NCBI GenBank assembly: GCA_002837195.1 | Contig: KZ478062.1 | Span: forward strand, 391,207-455,206 | Direction of reading: 5' to 3' | Length of the DNA stretch: 64,000 nt | Origin: Enterobacterales bacterium CwR94 | GTDB lineage: Bacteria; Pseudomonadota; Gammaproteobacteria; Enterobacterales; Enterobacteriaceae | Shown: positions 22,584-31,638 of the stretch, piece after piece | Numbering within the stretch: position 1 is the first letter of the stretch | Layout of the letters: each line of letters starts with the position of its first letter | Translations under genes and position numbers: made by a program | Notes under the pieces: generated by a model | Seen by the model: the letters and a program-made list of their open reading frames with translations, nothing else | What the model was told of the DNA's origin: nothing | Database searches by the model: none

Positions 22584-23107
22584 TGGTCTGGGTCAATTTT
22601 ATGCCGTGGCGACAGCGGCAACAGCGCCAGCGCTTACGCCATTTTTGCGGGTTACAGTTAGCGCCCTTTCTCGGTCTGATGCTGGCGTTAAGTCTGCTGC
22701 AGGGGCGTGATTATGGGGAGCGTGAACAGCAGCGTAGTCAGCATGCGATATGGCAAGAGGCAACGGCACTGCTGCAGCAGCGGCTGACAGAAGTTGAGCA
22801 AGAACAACGCCTGCGTGATGAGGTGCAGGCAAAGTGGCGCAGCTTGCAGGCGCGTCGCGAGCAGCGTCTGCGCCAACTGGCTGCGCTAACGGCACTGGGG
22901 GCCTCGCTGCCCGAGACACTGTGGCTGACTCGCCTCGCATGGCAAGCAGGGCGTTTGACGCTGCAAGGGCGCGCACTTGCCCCGGAGGCGGCTGAAAACT
23001 GGCGACAGACGCTGACTTCGCATTATCGCGTCGGGCCACTCCAGCAAAATGCGCCCACCGCAGCGATGTATGATTTCACCCTGAATGTGGCAGAAATCCA
23101 TGAGTAG
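22583..23107 (+). CDS. hofN: PilN-like protein HofN
   Basis: Inner-membrane PilN-like component, expected to bridge HofM and HofO. The 174-residue protein has a short N-terminus with MPWRQRQQRQRLRH, one membrane segment (about 24-42, LAPFLGLMLALSLL), a Gln/Glu-rich coiled coil (about 50-105) and a small C-terminal domain. The start at 22583 overlaps the hofM stop by one base. The frame stays open upstream to 22430, but those codons lie inside hofM. Confidence 0.85.
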   Translation: MVWVNFMPWRQRQQRQRLRHFCGLQLAPFLGLMLALSLLQGRDYGEREQQRSQHAIWQEATALLQQRLTEVEQEQRLRDEVQAKWRSLQARREQRLRQLAALTALGASLPETLWLTRLAWQAGRLTLQGRALAPEAAENWRQTLTSHYRVGPLQQNAPTAAMYDFTLNVAEIHE

Positions 23108-23570
23108 CGTTATCTGGCGACGTTTTAGATGGCCACTGGTGCTGCTGGTGACGGCTTGCTGTCTGACGGGCGCGAGTGTGCATTGGCAGCGGCAGGCTAA
23201 CCAACAACTGCAGCAACACACTCTGCATATACACCAGCAGTACGATGCCGTTCACCGTGCGCTGCTCGCGATGCCTTCGCTCACCGCGTTACGTGAGGAG
23301 CATCTGCGGTTACGTCAGCAACTGGCGGCGCAGGCTGATGGCGAGCAATTCGCTGTCGATGTAAAGCGCATGGAACAGATTGAGGTGCTGGCCTGGCAAC
23401 AGGATACCGAGGTTATTCATACCCAGATTGCGCTGAATTGGGCCTCGTCGCTGCAGGTCCTGCAAGCGTTTACGGCGCAGTTATTGGCCTGGCGTCTGCA
23501 GCAACTCACATTGCGTCTCGCTGATGCGCAATTGCTGATGGAACTGGAGTGGCGTTATGTGGCGCCTTGA
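23100..23570 (+). CDS. hofO: PilO-like protein HofO
   Basis: Small PilO-like inner-membrane protein, partner of HofN. The 156-residue protein has one membrane segment (about 10-27, WPLVLLVTACCLTGASVHW), then a Gln-rich coiled coil and a compact C-terminal part. ATG 23100 overlaps the hofN stop by 8 bases; a start at 23085 is possible but lies deeper in hofN. Assigned mainly from order and topology. Confidence 0.8.
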   Translation: MSSVIWRRFRWPLVLLVTACCLTGASVHWQRQANQQLQQHTLHIHQQYDAVHRALLAMPSLTALREEHLRLRQQLAAQADGEQFAVDVKRMEQIEVLAWQQDTEVIHTQIALNWASSLQVLQAFTAQLLAWRLQQLTLRLADAQLLMELEWRYVAP

Positions 23571-23985
23571 GCTGTGTTTCATCGGCTTCCTCGCGTCGGT
23601 CAGCGTGCAAGCCAGAGATCCTTTTACGCCACCCGTTGCCCTCCGCTGCCTCACCGACACGCAGCCGTGGGCTCAATGGCGTTTGCTGGGGATTAGCCAG
23701 AGCAGCGCGCAAACGCTGGCCTGGTTTGTTTCGCCGCAGGGAGAGCTCACCGGATTGCGGGCCAGCGAGCCATTGGGCGAAGACGCCTGGCGCATTGTCA
23801 GTGTGCAGCGCTATGCGGTGGTGCTACAGCGCTTTGCACCCTGTGAGAACCAATTTCATGTTTTACACCTGCCAGGAGGCAACGATGAAAAGGATAGCGA
23901 CAGGCAGCCTGCTGCTGCTCGCGCTGCTCGTGCAACCGCTGAACGCCAAAATCTCGCTGGTGTTCGACAACGCCCCGGTCGATAA
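23557..23985 (+). CDS. hofP: HofP, PilP-like protein
   Basis: Small exported protein taking the place of the pilotin-like PilP. The 142-residue product has an N-terminal hydrophobic stretch (about 5-19, likely signal peptide before RDPFTPPV) and the DPF motif typical of PilP-like proteins. Its start overlaps hofO by 14 bases and its last 101 bases run inside hofQ in another frame, giving an Ala/Arg-rich tail that probably has no conserved function. E. coli HofP also has a low-complexity tail here. Confidence 0.78.
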   Translation: MWRLELCFIGFLASVSVQARDPFTPPVALRCLTDTQPWAQWRLLGISQSSAQTLAWFVSPQGELTGLRASEPLGEDAWRIVSVQRYAVVLQRFAPCENQFHVLHLPGGNDEKDSDRQPAAARAARATAERQNLAGVRQRPGR

Positions 23986-25168
23986 AATTTTGCAGGCGTT
24001 GGCGCGCCATCAGGGATTAAATCTGGCGATTGCGCCGGGCGTGAGCGGCGAGTTATCGCTAAATCTGTTGGCGGTTCCCTGGTCACAGGCACTGCGGGTT
24101 GTCACGCGGATGACCCAACTGGTCAGTCAACGAGAGGGCGAGGTACTGCTGATTTGGCCGCAAAGTTGGCAGCGCGAAGCCGTGGCGCAAGAGAAAGCCC
24201 GTAAGGCAGCGGCATTAGCCCGTCAACCCATGGAAAACCAGCGTATTGCACTGCGATGGGCTGATATTCGCGCGGTAGGCGACAGCTTGCAGGCTGAGCG
24301 CGATAAGTTGATGACACCCGGCGGCAGTATCACGCTGGACAGTCGCACTAATGCGTTACTGCTGCGCGACACCAAAGCGGCTTTGAAAAGAGTGGTTGCC
24401 TGGGTGAATGCACTGGATGTGCCGGTGGCGCAAATTGAACTGGCAGCGCATATCGTGGCCATCAGCTCAGATCGCTTGCATGAGCTGGGTGTTAGTTGGG
24501 GATTGAGTGAGAGCACCGCCGCTTCACCTGCATCTGCATATGCGCCCGGCGTGAGCGCCGCAGATGTTGGGCTGGCGGTTAGCAATCCCGCAGGACGGTT
24601 GGGCATGAATATTGCGCGCATTGAAGGACGCCTGTTAGATCTGCAATTAAGCGCGCTGGAGCGCCAAAACCAGCTTGATATTATTGCCAGCCCCCGCCTG
24701 TTTACCTCGCACCAACAGCCCGCCAGCATCAAGCAGGGCACCGAGATCCCCTATGAAGTCTCCAGCGGCTCGACGGGGGCCACCGCCATCGAGTTTCGCG
24801 AAGCGGTACTCGGCATGGCGGTCACGCCAGTGGTGCAACCGGATGATCGTATTTTGCTTAAACTGCATATCAGCCAAAATTTACCTGGGCGCAGCATTCG
24901 TGGTGATGAAAAAGAGCTACTGACGATTGATAAGCAGGAAATTGATACCCAAGTTGTAGTGCGCAATGGCGAAACGCTGGCGCTGGGTGGCATTTTCCAG
25001 CAGCAAAAAATGCAGGGCCGCGAAGAGGTGCCAGGCTTAGGGCAGTTGCCCCTGATCGGCGGGCTGTTTCGTCACAGCGTGAAAGAGCGAAAACGTCGCG
25101 AACTGGTGATCTTTATCACTCCTCGCTTGGTGAAGGACGACGTGAAAATGGTTTCGCAAGGTGAGTAG
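23885..25168 (+). CDS. hofQ: Secretin-like outer-membrane porin HofQ
   Basis: Secretin family protein (PilQ/ComE type) that would form the outer-membrane DNA-uptake pore. The 427-residue protein has a signal peptide (about 1-19, ends LNA), N-terminal secretin domains (VFDNAPVDKILQALARHQGLN, and VALDSRT-like NALLLRDTKAAL), and the C-terminal secretin core with VRNGETLALGGIFQQQ and VPGLGQLPLIGGLFR. ATG 23885 has AGGAGG at 23874-23879. The open frame extends upstream to 23549, but only by overlapping hofP. Confidence 0.92.
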   Translation: MKRIATGSLLLLALLVQPLNAKISLVFDNAPVDKILQALARHQGLNLAIAPGVSGELSLNLLAVPWSQALRVVTRMTQLVSQREGEVLLIWPQSWQREAVAQEKARKAAALARQPMENQRIALRWADIRAVGDSLQAERDKLMTPGGSITLDSRTNALLLRDTKAALKRVVAWVNALDVPVAQIELAAHIVAISSDRLHELGVSWGLSESTAASPASAYAPGVSAADVGLAVSNPAGRLGMNIARIEGRLLDLQLSALERQNQLDIIASPRLFTSHQQPASIKQGTEIPYEVSSGSTGATAIEFREAVLGMAVTPVVQPDDRILLKLHISQNLPGRSIRGDEKELLTIDKQEIDTQVVVRNGETLALGGIFQQQKMQGREEVPGLGQLPLIGGLFRHSVKERKRRELVIFITPRLVKDDVKMVSQGE

Positions 25169-25531
25169 TTTCTGAAGATAAGACGCTAATTGAACCTGTT
25201 AAGTGGATCAAATTTGACGTGAGGCACGAATTGGCTTACAAGGTTTAGCGATTTTATTACCGAATTATGTCGTCATAAAAGATGGCTGTGTTTCAGTAAA
25301 GCCTTGTGGCTCTTACTGCGCGCCGTGATGGCATTGTCTGGATCAGGGACCAGGCGAGTCGGTAATGGCTTAACCGTGCGGATTCCGGTTGCCAAACGGC
25401 CTTGAGTGTTGAGATAATTTTCAATCTGACTCTCGCACTATCGCTCATGAGGTTTCAGTTCATGTCCCATCCACGCAAATGCGTTTTAGGGTGGGGATTC
25501 ATCAACGAATTGTCTTAGTAATACCAAAAAA
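25169..25531. other. Long leader region upstream of aroK
   Basis: 363 bases between hofQ and aroK with no sizeable gene. It should contain the promoter of the aroK-aroB-damX cluster and a long 5' leader. A 23-codon open frame ends 13 bases before aroK (see the separate entry). Confidence 0.6.
25447..25518 (+). CDS. Possible 23-residue leader peptide before aroK
   Basis: The frame ATG 25447 to TAG 25518 encodes a 23-residue peptide starting [12 protein letters not shown] and ending GFINELS. It ends 13 bases before aroK, which has no obvious ribosome site of its own, so coupling is conceivable. There is no strong Shine-Dalgarno site and no stack of aromatic codons as in attenuation leaders. 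It may be chance. Confidence 0.2.
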   Translation: MRFQFMSHPRKCVLGWGFINELS

Positions 25532-26053
25532 ATGGCAGAGAAACGCAATATCTTTCTGGTTGGACCCATGGGTGCCGGCAAAAGCACTATTGGTCGTCAG
25601 TTAGCTCAACAACTCAATATGGAGTTTTTCGACTCCGATCAAGAAATTGAGCGACGTACCGGAGCTGATGTGGGCTGGGTTTTCGACGTTGAAGGCGAAG
25701 CAGGTTTTCGCGATCGCGAAGAGAAAATCATTAACGAACTGACGGAAAAGCAGGGCATTGTGCTGGCCACTGGCGGCGGCTCTGTAAAGTCTCGTGAAAC
25801 ACGTAATCGCCTCTCCGCGCGTGGTGTCGTTGTCTATTTAGAGACCACTATCGAGAAGCAATTAGCGCGCACGCAGCGTGATAAAAAACGCCCACTGCTG
25901 CAGGTTGATAGCCCGCCGCGTGAGGTGTTAGAAGCGCTGGCTGACGAACGCAATCCAATGTACGAAGAGATTGCAGACGTCACTATCCGCACCGATGACC
26001 AAAGCGCGAAAGTGGTAGCAAACCAAATTATCGCCATGCTGGAAAAGCGCTGA
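25532..26053 (+). CDS. aroK: Shikimate kinase I AroK
   Basis: Phosphorylates shikimate at the 3-hydroxyl, step five of the pathway to aromatic amino acids. The 173-residue protein has the P-loop GPMGAGKST (residues 11-19), the shikimate-binding DSDQEIE and GGGSVKSRE motifs, and the lid arginine region RDKKRPLL. Length equals E. coli AroK. aroB follows after 47 bases, forming the classic aroKB pair. The ribosome-binding site is weak, with AATACC before the ATG. Confidence 0.97.
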   Translation: MAEKRNIFLVGPMGAGKSTIGRQLAQQLNMEFFDSDQEIERRTGADVGWVFDVEGEAGFRDREEKIINELTEKQGIVLATGGGSVKSRETRNRLSARGVVVYLETTIEKQLARTQRDKKRPLLQVDSPPREVLEALADERNPMYEEIADVTIRTDDQSAKVVANQIIAMLEKR

Positions 26054-26100
26054 TCCTGGCTCAATCCCCCGGCTTAACCGTTTAACAAGGTCTCCACGTC

Positions 26101-27189
26101 ATGGAAAGCATCACCGTTTCACTGGGGGAGCGTAGTTACCCCATCAATATCGCTGCGGGACTGTTTCAGGACTCGACATCCTTCTGGCCGCTGAAAGCGG
26201 GTGATGCCGCCATGATCGTGACCAACGAAACGTTGGCACCCCGTTATCTTGACAACCTGTGCTCACTGCTCAGTGATGCCGGTGTGAAAGTCGATCGGGT
26301 GATCCTGCCTGACGGCGAGCAATACAAGACGCTGGCGGTGATGGAGCAAGTCTTTACCGCATTACTGCAAAAACCCCACGGACGTGACACCACGTTAATC
26401 GCGTTGGGTGGCGGCGTGATTGGCGATCTTACCGGATTTGCCGCCGCCAGCTATCAACGCGGTGTCCGCTTTATTCAAGTGCCTACGACACTGTTGTCAC
26501 AAGTTGACTCCTCTGTCGGCGGCAAAACGGCTGTCAACCATCCGCTCGGCAAGAACATGATTGGCGCGTTCTATCAGCCCGCTTCGGTGGTTATCGATCT
26601 CGATTGTCTGAAAACCCTGCCTCCACGTGAGCTGGCATCCGGACTGGCTGAAGTCATTAAGTACGGCATCATCCTCGATGAGGCCTTCTTCTGCTGGTTA
26701 GAAGAACACATTGATGATTTGCTCGCCCTGGAGCCCAAGGCCATGGCCTGGTGTATTCGTCGTTGCTGCGAGCTGAAAGCGGAAGTGGTGGCGGCGGATG
26801 AACGCGAAACCGGTTTACGTGCCCTGCTTAATCTTGGTCATACCTTTGGTCACGCTATTGAAGCGGAAATGGGTTATGGCAACTGGCTGCACGGTGAAGC
26901 TGTCGCTGCGGGCATGGTGATGGCCGCGCGCACTGCGGAGCGTCTGGGTCAATTTACCCCGGCTCAAACGGATCGCATCAAAGCACTGTTAACGCGTGCC
27001 GGTTTGCCGGTCAATGGCCCTGCCAGCATGACGGCAGAAGCCTATCTGCCGCACATGATGCGCGATAAAAAAGTGCTTGCAGGTGAACTGCGTTTGGTTT
27101 TACCCCTCACTATCGGTACAGCAGAAGTGCGTGGCGGCGTAGCGCATGATATTGTTTTAGCCGCGATAAAAGACTGCGCAGCGCAGTAA
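26101..27189 (+). CDS. aroB: 3-dehydroquinate synthase AroB
   Basis: Converts DAHP to 3-dehydroquinate using NAD and a divalent metal, the second step of the shikimate pathway. The 362-residue protein equals the E. coli length. It shows the NAD-binding [15 protein letters not shown] motif, the lysine region [19 protein letters not shown], and metal-ligand areas [12 protein letters not shown] and [11 protein letters not shown]. It lies between aroK and damX in one transcription direction. Confidence 0.97.
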   Translation: MESITVSLGERSYPINIAAGLFQDSTSFWPLKAGDAAMIVTNETLAPRYLDNLCSLLSDAGVKVDRVILPDGEQYKTLAVMEQVFTALLQKPHGRDTTLIALGGGVIGDLTGFAAASYQRGVRFIQVPTTLLSQVDSSVGGKTAVNHPLGKNMIGAFYQPASVVIDLDCLKTLPPRELASGLAEVIKYGIILDEAFFCWLEEHIDDLLALEPKAMAWCIRRCCELKAEVVAADERETGLRALLNLGHTFGHAIEAEMGYGNWLHGEAVAAGMVMAARTAERLGQFTPAQTDRIKALLTRAGLPVNGPASMTAEAYLPHMMRDKKVLAGELRLVLPLTIGTAEVRGGVAHDIVLAAIKDCAAQ

Positions 27190-27257
27190 TGTTTTTAAAA
27201 ATGCAGTGAAGATCGACTCAGGATTGAGGTGATCGGCCGCAAAGGGGAGGTGGTGAA

Positions 27258-28214
27258 ATGGATGAGTTTAAGCCGGAAGACGAGTTAAAAGCTGATACCA
27301 GTGATCGCCGCACTTCGCGCTCACGTCGTTCCAATACCGCGCCCAAAATGCCGGTATCACGTCAGCACATGATGATCGGCATCGGTATTCTGGTGCTGCT
27401 GTTATTGGTGGTGGGTATTGGTTCAGCCTTAAACGGGCCAGACAAGAGCAAAACCGGTGCACAGCCTACGCCAGCGACGAGTGGTGAGAAGAATATCGAT
27501 CTTTCAAACTCGTCTTCAATGAGCAACAATTCGGCGTCCGCGCCGGAAAATGCTGCACCGTCACAACCTCCTGCGGATAACGCACAGAATCAGCAAAATA
27601 TCGGCTTACCGCCGGTTTCTTCGACGCCAACAGAAGCACAGCCCGTCCCGACACCTCCTAATCAGCAACGTGTTGATCTGCCGGGTGACTTAAATCAGGC
27701 GCTCAGTAACGATCAAGGCGCGGTGAACTCGGTGGCATCAGGGGCGCAAGAGAACGCGGGCTTGCCAACGGCTCCGGCTACCGTCAGCGGTGGGCGCAGT
27801 GAGAATGTCGAACCGGTGAAAAAATCGGAACCGCGTCAGCACGCTGCAACGCCTGCGAAGAAAGAGAGCGCGCCGAAACCGGTGGCGACGAAACCTGCTG
27901 CCCATGAAACCCAGCCCGCGCGTAATACCGCGTCGGCAGGCAAAGCGGGTGCACTTCCTTCTGGCAGCTACACGCTGCAACTGAGCAGCGCGTCGCGTTC
28001 AGACACGCTGAACGCGTGGGCTAAAAAGCAAAACCTGTCGGGTTATCACGTGTATAAAACCACGCGTAATGGTCAGCCCTGGTATGTCTTAGTGAGCGGC
28101 TCGTATGCGTCGTCGGCCGATGCCAAACGCGCGGTGTCCACGCTGCCTGCAGAAGTGCAAGCGCAGAAACCGTGGGTAAAACCCGTCAGCCAGGTGAAGA
28201 AAGAAGCACAGTAA
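27258..28214 (+). CDS. damX: Cell division SPOR-domain protein DamX (short form)
   Basis: Inner-membrane protein that binds denuded septal peptidoglycan and joins the divisome. The 318-residue protein has a cytoplasmic Asp/Arg-rich head, a membrane segment (about 40-58, GIGILVLLLLVVGIGSAL), a long Pro/Ser/Asn/Gln-rich and probably disordered periplasmic linker, and a C-terminal SPOR domain (about 235-315, from SYTLQLSSASRSDTLNAWAK). E. coli DamX is about 428 residues, so this one is clearly shorter, mostly in the linker. It precedes dam, with a terminator between. Confidence 0.9.
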   Translation: MDEFKPEDELKADTSDRRTSRSRRSNTAPKMPVSRQHMMIGIGILVLLLLVVGIGSALNGPDKSKTGAQPTPATSGEKNIDLSNSSSMSNNSASAPENAAPSQPPADNAQNQQNIGLPPVSSTPTEAQPVPTPPNQQRVDLPGDLNQALSNDQGAVNSVASGAQENAGLPTAPATVSGGRSENVEPVKKSEPRQHAATPAKKESAPKPVATKPAAHETQPARNTASAGKAGALPSGSYTLQLSSASRSDTLNAWAKKQNLSGYHVYKTTRNGQPWYVLVSGSYASSADAKRAVSTLPAEVQAQKPWVKPVSQVKKEAQ

Positions 28215-28247
28215 TCACGCTGTCAGCATCATCATGAAGTGGCACGT

Positions 28248-28272
28248 AAGCGGGTTATCTGACCCGCTTTTC
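28248..28272 (+). terminator. Terminator-like hairpin between damX and dam
   Basis: Stem AAGCGGGT pairs with ACCCGCTT over 8 bp with a 6-base loop and is followed by TTTTC. It would reduce read-through from aroKB-damX into dam. Confidence 0.6.
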
Positions 28273-28336
28273 AATATAAAGCGCAATAGGTTAGCGGTAG
28301 CATCCGCAGCGATAAAGAGAATAAAGTTAACGCGGC

Positions 28337-29152
28337 ATGAAGAAAAATCGCGCTTTTTTGAAATGGGCAGGCGGCAAATACCCTCTGCTGGAGGATATCC
28401 GTCGTCACCTGCCTGAAGGCGAGTGTCTGGTTGAACCTTTTGTGGGTGCCGGCTCGGTCTTTCTGAATACGGATTACCGTCGCTATGTCCTTGCGGATAT
28501 CAATAACGATCTGATTAATCTGTATAACATCCTGAAAATCCGCCCGGATGACTTCATTCGTGATGCTGCGGGTTTCTTTACGCCTCAGATGAACGATGCG
28601 GAGGTCTATTACTCCCAGCGTAAGGCGTTTAATCTGAGCCGCGATCCCTATCAGCGCGCGCTGCTGTTTCTCTATCTCAATCGTCACTGCTATAACGGGC
28701 TGTGCCGCTATAACCTGAGTGGCGAATTTAATGTGCCTTTTGGTCGCTATACGCGTCCCTACTTTCCCGAAGCCGAGCTGCACCATTTTGCCGAGAAAGC
28801 GCAAAATGCGATCTTTGTCTGCGAATCGTACGATGTTACGCTGAACAACGCGTTGCCGGGCTCGGTGGTGTATTGCGATCCACCGTATGCACCGCTGTCG
28901 GCGACGGCAAATTTTACGGCCTACCATACAAACAGTTTTAGTCTGCGCGAACAGCAACACTTGGCGAGCTTGGCACAGGATTTGTCGCGTCAACGACAGA
29001 TCCCGGTCCTGATTTCCAACCACGATACGCCGTTGACGCGTCAGTGGTATCAGGATGCTGCGCTGAATGTGGTGTCCGTGCGGCGTTCAATTAGTCGAAG
29101 TGCTGAGGGCAGAAACCGAGTAGACGAGCTATTGGCGCTCTATTCCGTGTGA
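28337..29152 (+). CDS. dam: DNA adenine methyltransferase Dam
   Basis: Methylates adenine in GATC, for mismatch-repair strand choice, replication timing and gene regulation. The 271-residue protein has the SAM-binding FVGAGS motif (35-40) and the catalytic DPPY motif at 181-184, both at E. coli positions, and a basic DNA-contacting N-terminus (MKKNRAFLKWAGGKYPLL). The C-terminus is a few residues shorter than E. coli Dam. It is followed by rpe after 48 bases. Confidence 0.97.
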   Translation: MKKNRAFLKWAGGKYPLLEDIRRHLPEGECLVEPFVGAGSVFLNTDYRRYVLADINNDLINLYNILKIRPDDFIRDAAGFFTPQMNDAEVYYSQRKAFNLSRDPYQRALLFLYLNRHCYNGLCRYNLSGEFNVPFGRYTRPYFPEAELHHFAEKAQNAIFVCESYDVTLNNALPGSVVYCDPPYAPLSATANFTAYHTNSFSLREQQHLASLAQDLSRQRQIPVLISNHDTPLTRQWYQDAALNVVSVRRSISRSAEGRNRVDELLALYSV

Positions 29153-29200
29153 CCGGCTCTGCAGCGTAACCCGCACTGACGTGCAAATTGGGAGAAACGG

Positions 29201-29887
29201 ATGAAACAATTTTTGATTGCCCCTTCAATTCTGTCTGCTGACTTTGCTCGTCTCGGAGAGGACACCGCGAAAGCGCTGGCTGCCGGAGGGGACGTTGTGC
29301 ATTTTGACGTGATGGATAATCACTATGTGCCGAACCTGACCATGGGGCCGATGGTGTTAAAAGCCCTGCGCGATTACGGCATTACAGCGCCTATTGATGT
29401 GCATTTGATGGTGAAGCCCGTCGACCGTTTGATTCCCGATTTCGCCAATGCGGGCGCCAGTTACATCACCTTTCACCCCGAAGCGTCCGAACACGTTGAT
29501 CGCAGCCTGCAACTGATTAAAGAGCACGGGTGTAAAGCGGGCCTGGTGTTCAACCCAGCGACACCGCTGAGCTACCTCGATTATGTGATGGATAAGCTGG
29601 ATGTCATTTTACTGATGTCCGTGAACCCCGGTTTCGGTGGGCAGTCCTTTATCCCGGCGACCCTCAACAAGCTGCGTGAAGTGCGTAAACGCATTGATGC
29701 CAGCGGCTACGACATCCGTCTGGAAGTGGATGGGGGTGTGAAAGCCGAGAATATCCGTGATATCGCGGATGCGGGTGCCGATATGTTTGTGGCAGGTTCT
29801 GCCATCTTCGGACAGCCAGATTACAAAGCCGTTATCGACCATATGCGCACCGAACTGGAGAAATCACGCCATGGCGCCTTTCACTGA
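29201..29887 (+). CDS. rpe: Ribulose-phosphate 3-epimerase Rpe
   Basis: Interconverts ribulose-5-phosphate and xylulose-5-phosphate in the pentose phosphate pathway. The 228-residue TIM-barrel protein shows metal ligands H34 and D36 (VVHFDVMDN) and H68 (DVHLM), the loop [10 protein letters not shown] and the catalytic region [11 protein letters not shown] 29201 has a GGGAGAAACGG site. Its end overlaps the gph start by 17 bases. Confidence 0.97.
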   Translation: MKQFLIAPSILSADFARLGEDTAKALAAGGDVVHFDVMDNHYVPNLTMGPMVLKALRDYGITAPIDVHLMVKPVDRLIPDFANAGASYITFHPEASEHVDRSLQLIKEHGCKAGLVFNPATPLSYLDYVMDKLDVILLMSVNPGFGGQSFIPATLNKLREVRKRIDASGYDIRLEVDGGVKAENIRDIADAGADMFVAGSAIFGQPDYKAVIDHMRTELEKSRHGAFH

Positions 29888-30548
29888 GTTACGTGCGCTG
29901 GCGTTTGACCTGGATGGCACTCTGATTGACAGTGCGCCGGGTCTGGCAGCGGCGGTAGACGGTGCACTTACGGATTTACAACTGCCTGCGGCGGGTGTGG
30001 AGCGTGTTGCAACATGGATTGGCAACGGTGCCGATGTGATGATCACGCGTGCGCTGACCTGGGCATTAGGCCATGCGCCTGCAGACGATATGCAGCACGA
30101 TGCACGTGGACGCTTTGACCGTCACTATGCGCGCACAGTCGATGCTGGCAGCACCTTGTTTCCTGGCGTGAAAGAAACCTTAGCCGCACTGGTTGAGCAG
30201 GGTTTTCCTTTGGCGATCGTGACCAATAAGCCCACGCCTTTTGTGGCACCGCTGCTGCAGTCGCTGGGCATTGAGCACTATTTTTCTCTGGTGGTGGGCG
30301 GCGATGATGTTGCCGTTAAGAAGCCCCATCCTGCGCCGCTGTTTTTGGTGCTGGGCAAATTAGGCGTTTTGCCAAAAGAGTTACTGTTTGTGGGCGACTC
30401 CCGCAATGATATTCAAGCCGCACAGGCCGCAGGATGCCCCTGTGTCGGGATGACCTTCGGCTACAATTATGGCGAACCGATTGCTGACAGCCAACCGGAC
30501 GTCGTACTGAGTCAATTTAATCAGCTTATGCCCCTTGTCGGGCGGTAA
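29871..30548 (+). CDS. gph: Phosphoglycolate phosphatase Gph
   Basis: HAD-family phosphatase that removes 2-phosphoglycolate, a by-product of DNA 3'-end repair. The 225-residue protein has motif [11 protein letters not shown] with D13 and D15, motif II IVTNKP, the lysine region VKKPHP and motif [14 protein letters not shown]. The frame opens at 29757, but ATG 29871 gives [16 protein letters not shown] and lies within rpe, as in E. coli. It is coupled between rpe and trpS. Confidence 0.95.
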   Translation: MAPFTELRALAFDLDGTLIDSAPGLAAAVDGALTDLQLPAAGVERVATWIGNGADVMITRALTWALGHAPADDMQHDARGRFDRHYARTVDAGSTLFPGVKETLAALVEQGFPLAIVTNKPTPFVAPLLQSLGIEHYFSLVVGGDDVAVKKPHPAPLFLVLGKLGVLPKELLFVGDSRNDIQAAQAAGCPCVGMTFGYNYGEPIADSQPDVVLSQFNQLMPLVGR

Positions 30549-30565
30549 TTTATCAGGATAGAGAA

Positions 30566-31576
30566 ATGAGCAAACCCATCGTATTTAGTGGCGCACAGCC
30601 CTCAGGTGAACTGACTATTGGCAACTACATGGGGGCGCTGCGTCAGTGGGTACAAATGCAGGATGATTTTCACTGCATCTACTGCATTGTTGATTTGCAC
30701 GCCATCACCGTTCGTCAAGATCCGGTCGCGCTGCGCAAAGCAACGTTAGACACGCTGGCGCTCTACCTGGCCTGCGGTATCGACCCGCAGAAAAGCACCA
30801 TCTTTGTGCAGTCACACGTACCTGAACATGCGCAACTGGGCTGGTTGCTAAACTGCTATGCCTATTTCGGCGAGCTCAGTCGCATGACGCAGTTCAAAGA
30901 CAAGTCGGCACGCTATGAAGAGAACATCAATGCGGGCTTGTTTGATTATCCCGTATTGATGGCCGCCGATATTTTGCTGTACCAAACCCATCAGGTACCG
31001 GTTGGCGAGGATCAGAAACAGCACCTGGAATTGAGTCGTGATATCGCCTCACGCTTCAATGCTATCTACGGTGACATTTTCAAAGTGCCTGAACCTTTTA
31101 TTCCGAAGTCGGGTGCGCGCGTGATGTCCCTGTTGGATCCGACCAAAAAAATGTCTAAGTCTGATGAAAACCGCAATAACATCATCACCCTGCTGGAAGA
31201 TCCGAAATCGGTGGTGAAGAAGATTAAGCGTGCGGTGACTGACTCCGAAGAGCCACCTGTTGTGCGTTACGATCAAAAGAACAAAGCCGGCGTCTCTAAC
31301 CTGCTGGATATTTTGTCGGGCGTGACCGGTAAAACTATTCCTGAGCTGGAAGCAGAATTTGAAGGCAAAATGTATGGTCACCTGAAAGGTGCGGTGGCGG
31401 ATGCCGTGTCTGACATGCTGACTGAGTTGCAAGCGCGTTTCACGCGTTTCCGTAACGATGAGGCCTATCTGGATCAGGTGATGCGCGACGGTGCAGCTAA
31501 AGCGCGTGCACAAGCGGGTGAGACGCTGAAAAAAGCCTATGAAGCCGTGGGTTTGGTTGCCAGCCCATTGGCCTGA
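30566..31576 (+). CDS. trpS: Tryptophanyl-tRNA synthetase TrpS
   Basis: Class I aminoacyl-tRNA synthetase charging tRNA(Trp). The 336-residue protein carries the HIGH-type motif [13 protein letters not shown] (about 13-25) and KMSKS in [13 protein letters not shown] (about 195). Length matches E. coli (334). It ends the aroK-to-trpS cluster and is followed by a strong terminator shared with convergent cysG. Confidence 0.98.
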   Translation: MSKPIVFSGAQPSGELTIGNYMGALRQWVQMQDDFHCIYCIVDLHAITVRQDPVALRKATLDTLALYLACGIDPQKSTIFVQSHVPEHAQLGWLLNCYAYFGELSRMTQFKDKSARYEENINAGLFDYPVLMAADILLYQTHQVPVGEDQKQHLELSRDIASRFNAIYGDIFKVPEPFIPKSGARVMSLLDPTKKMSKSDENRNNIITLLEDPKSVVKKIKRAVTDSEEPPVVRYDQKNKAGVSNLLDILSGVTGKTIPELEAEFEGKMYGHLKGAVADAVSDMLTELQARFTRFRNDEAYLDQVMRDGAAKARAQAGETLKKAYEAVGLVASPLA

Positions 31577-31595
31577 TTGCCGACGGTAGCAAGAG

Positions 31596-31627
31596 AAAAA
31601 GCCACTTCATGATGAAGTGGCTTTTTT
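31596..31627. terminator. Bidirectional terminator between trpS and cysG
   Basis: GCCACTTC pairs with GAAGTGGC, with A-tract before and TTTTTT after, so it works as an intrinsic terminator in both directions between convergent trpS and cysG. Confidence 0.85.
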
Positions 31628-31638
31628 AATGACAGAAA

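Noticed and set aside
28271..29023. 250-codon minus-strand frame inside dam
   Set aside because: Antisense shadow of dam, which has all its catalytic motifs.
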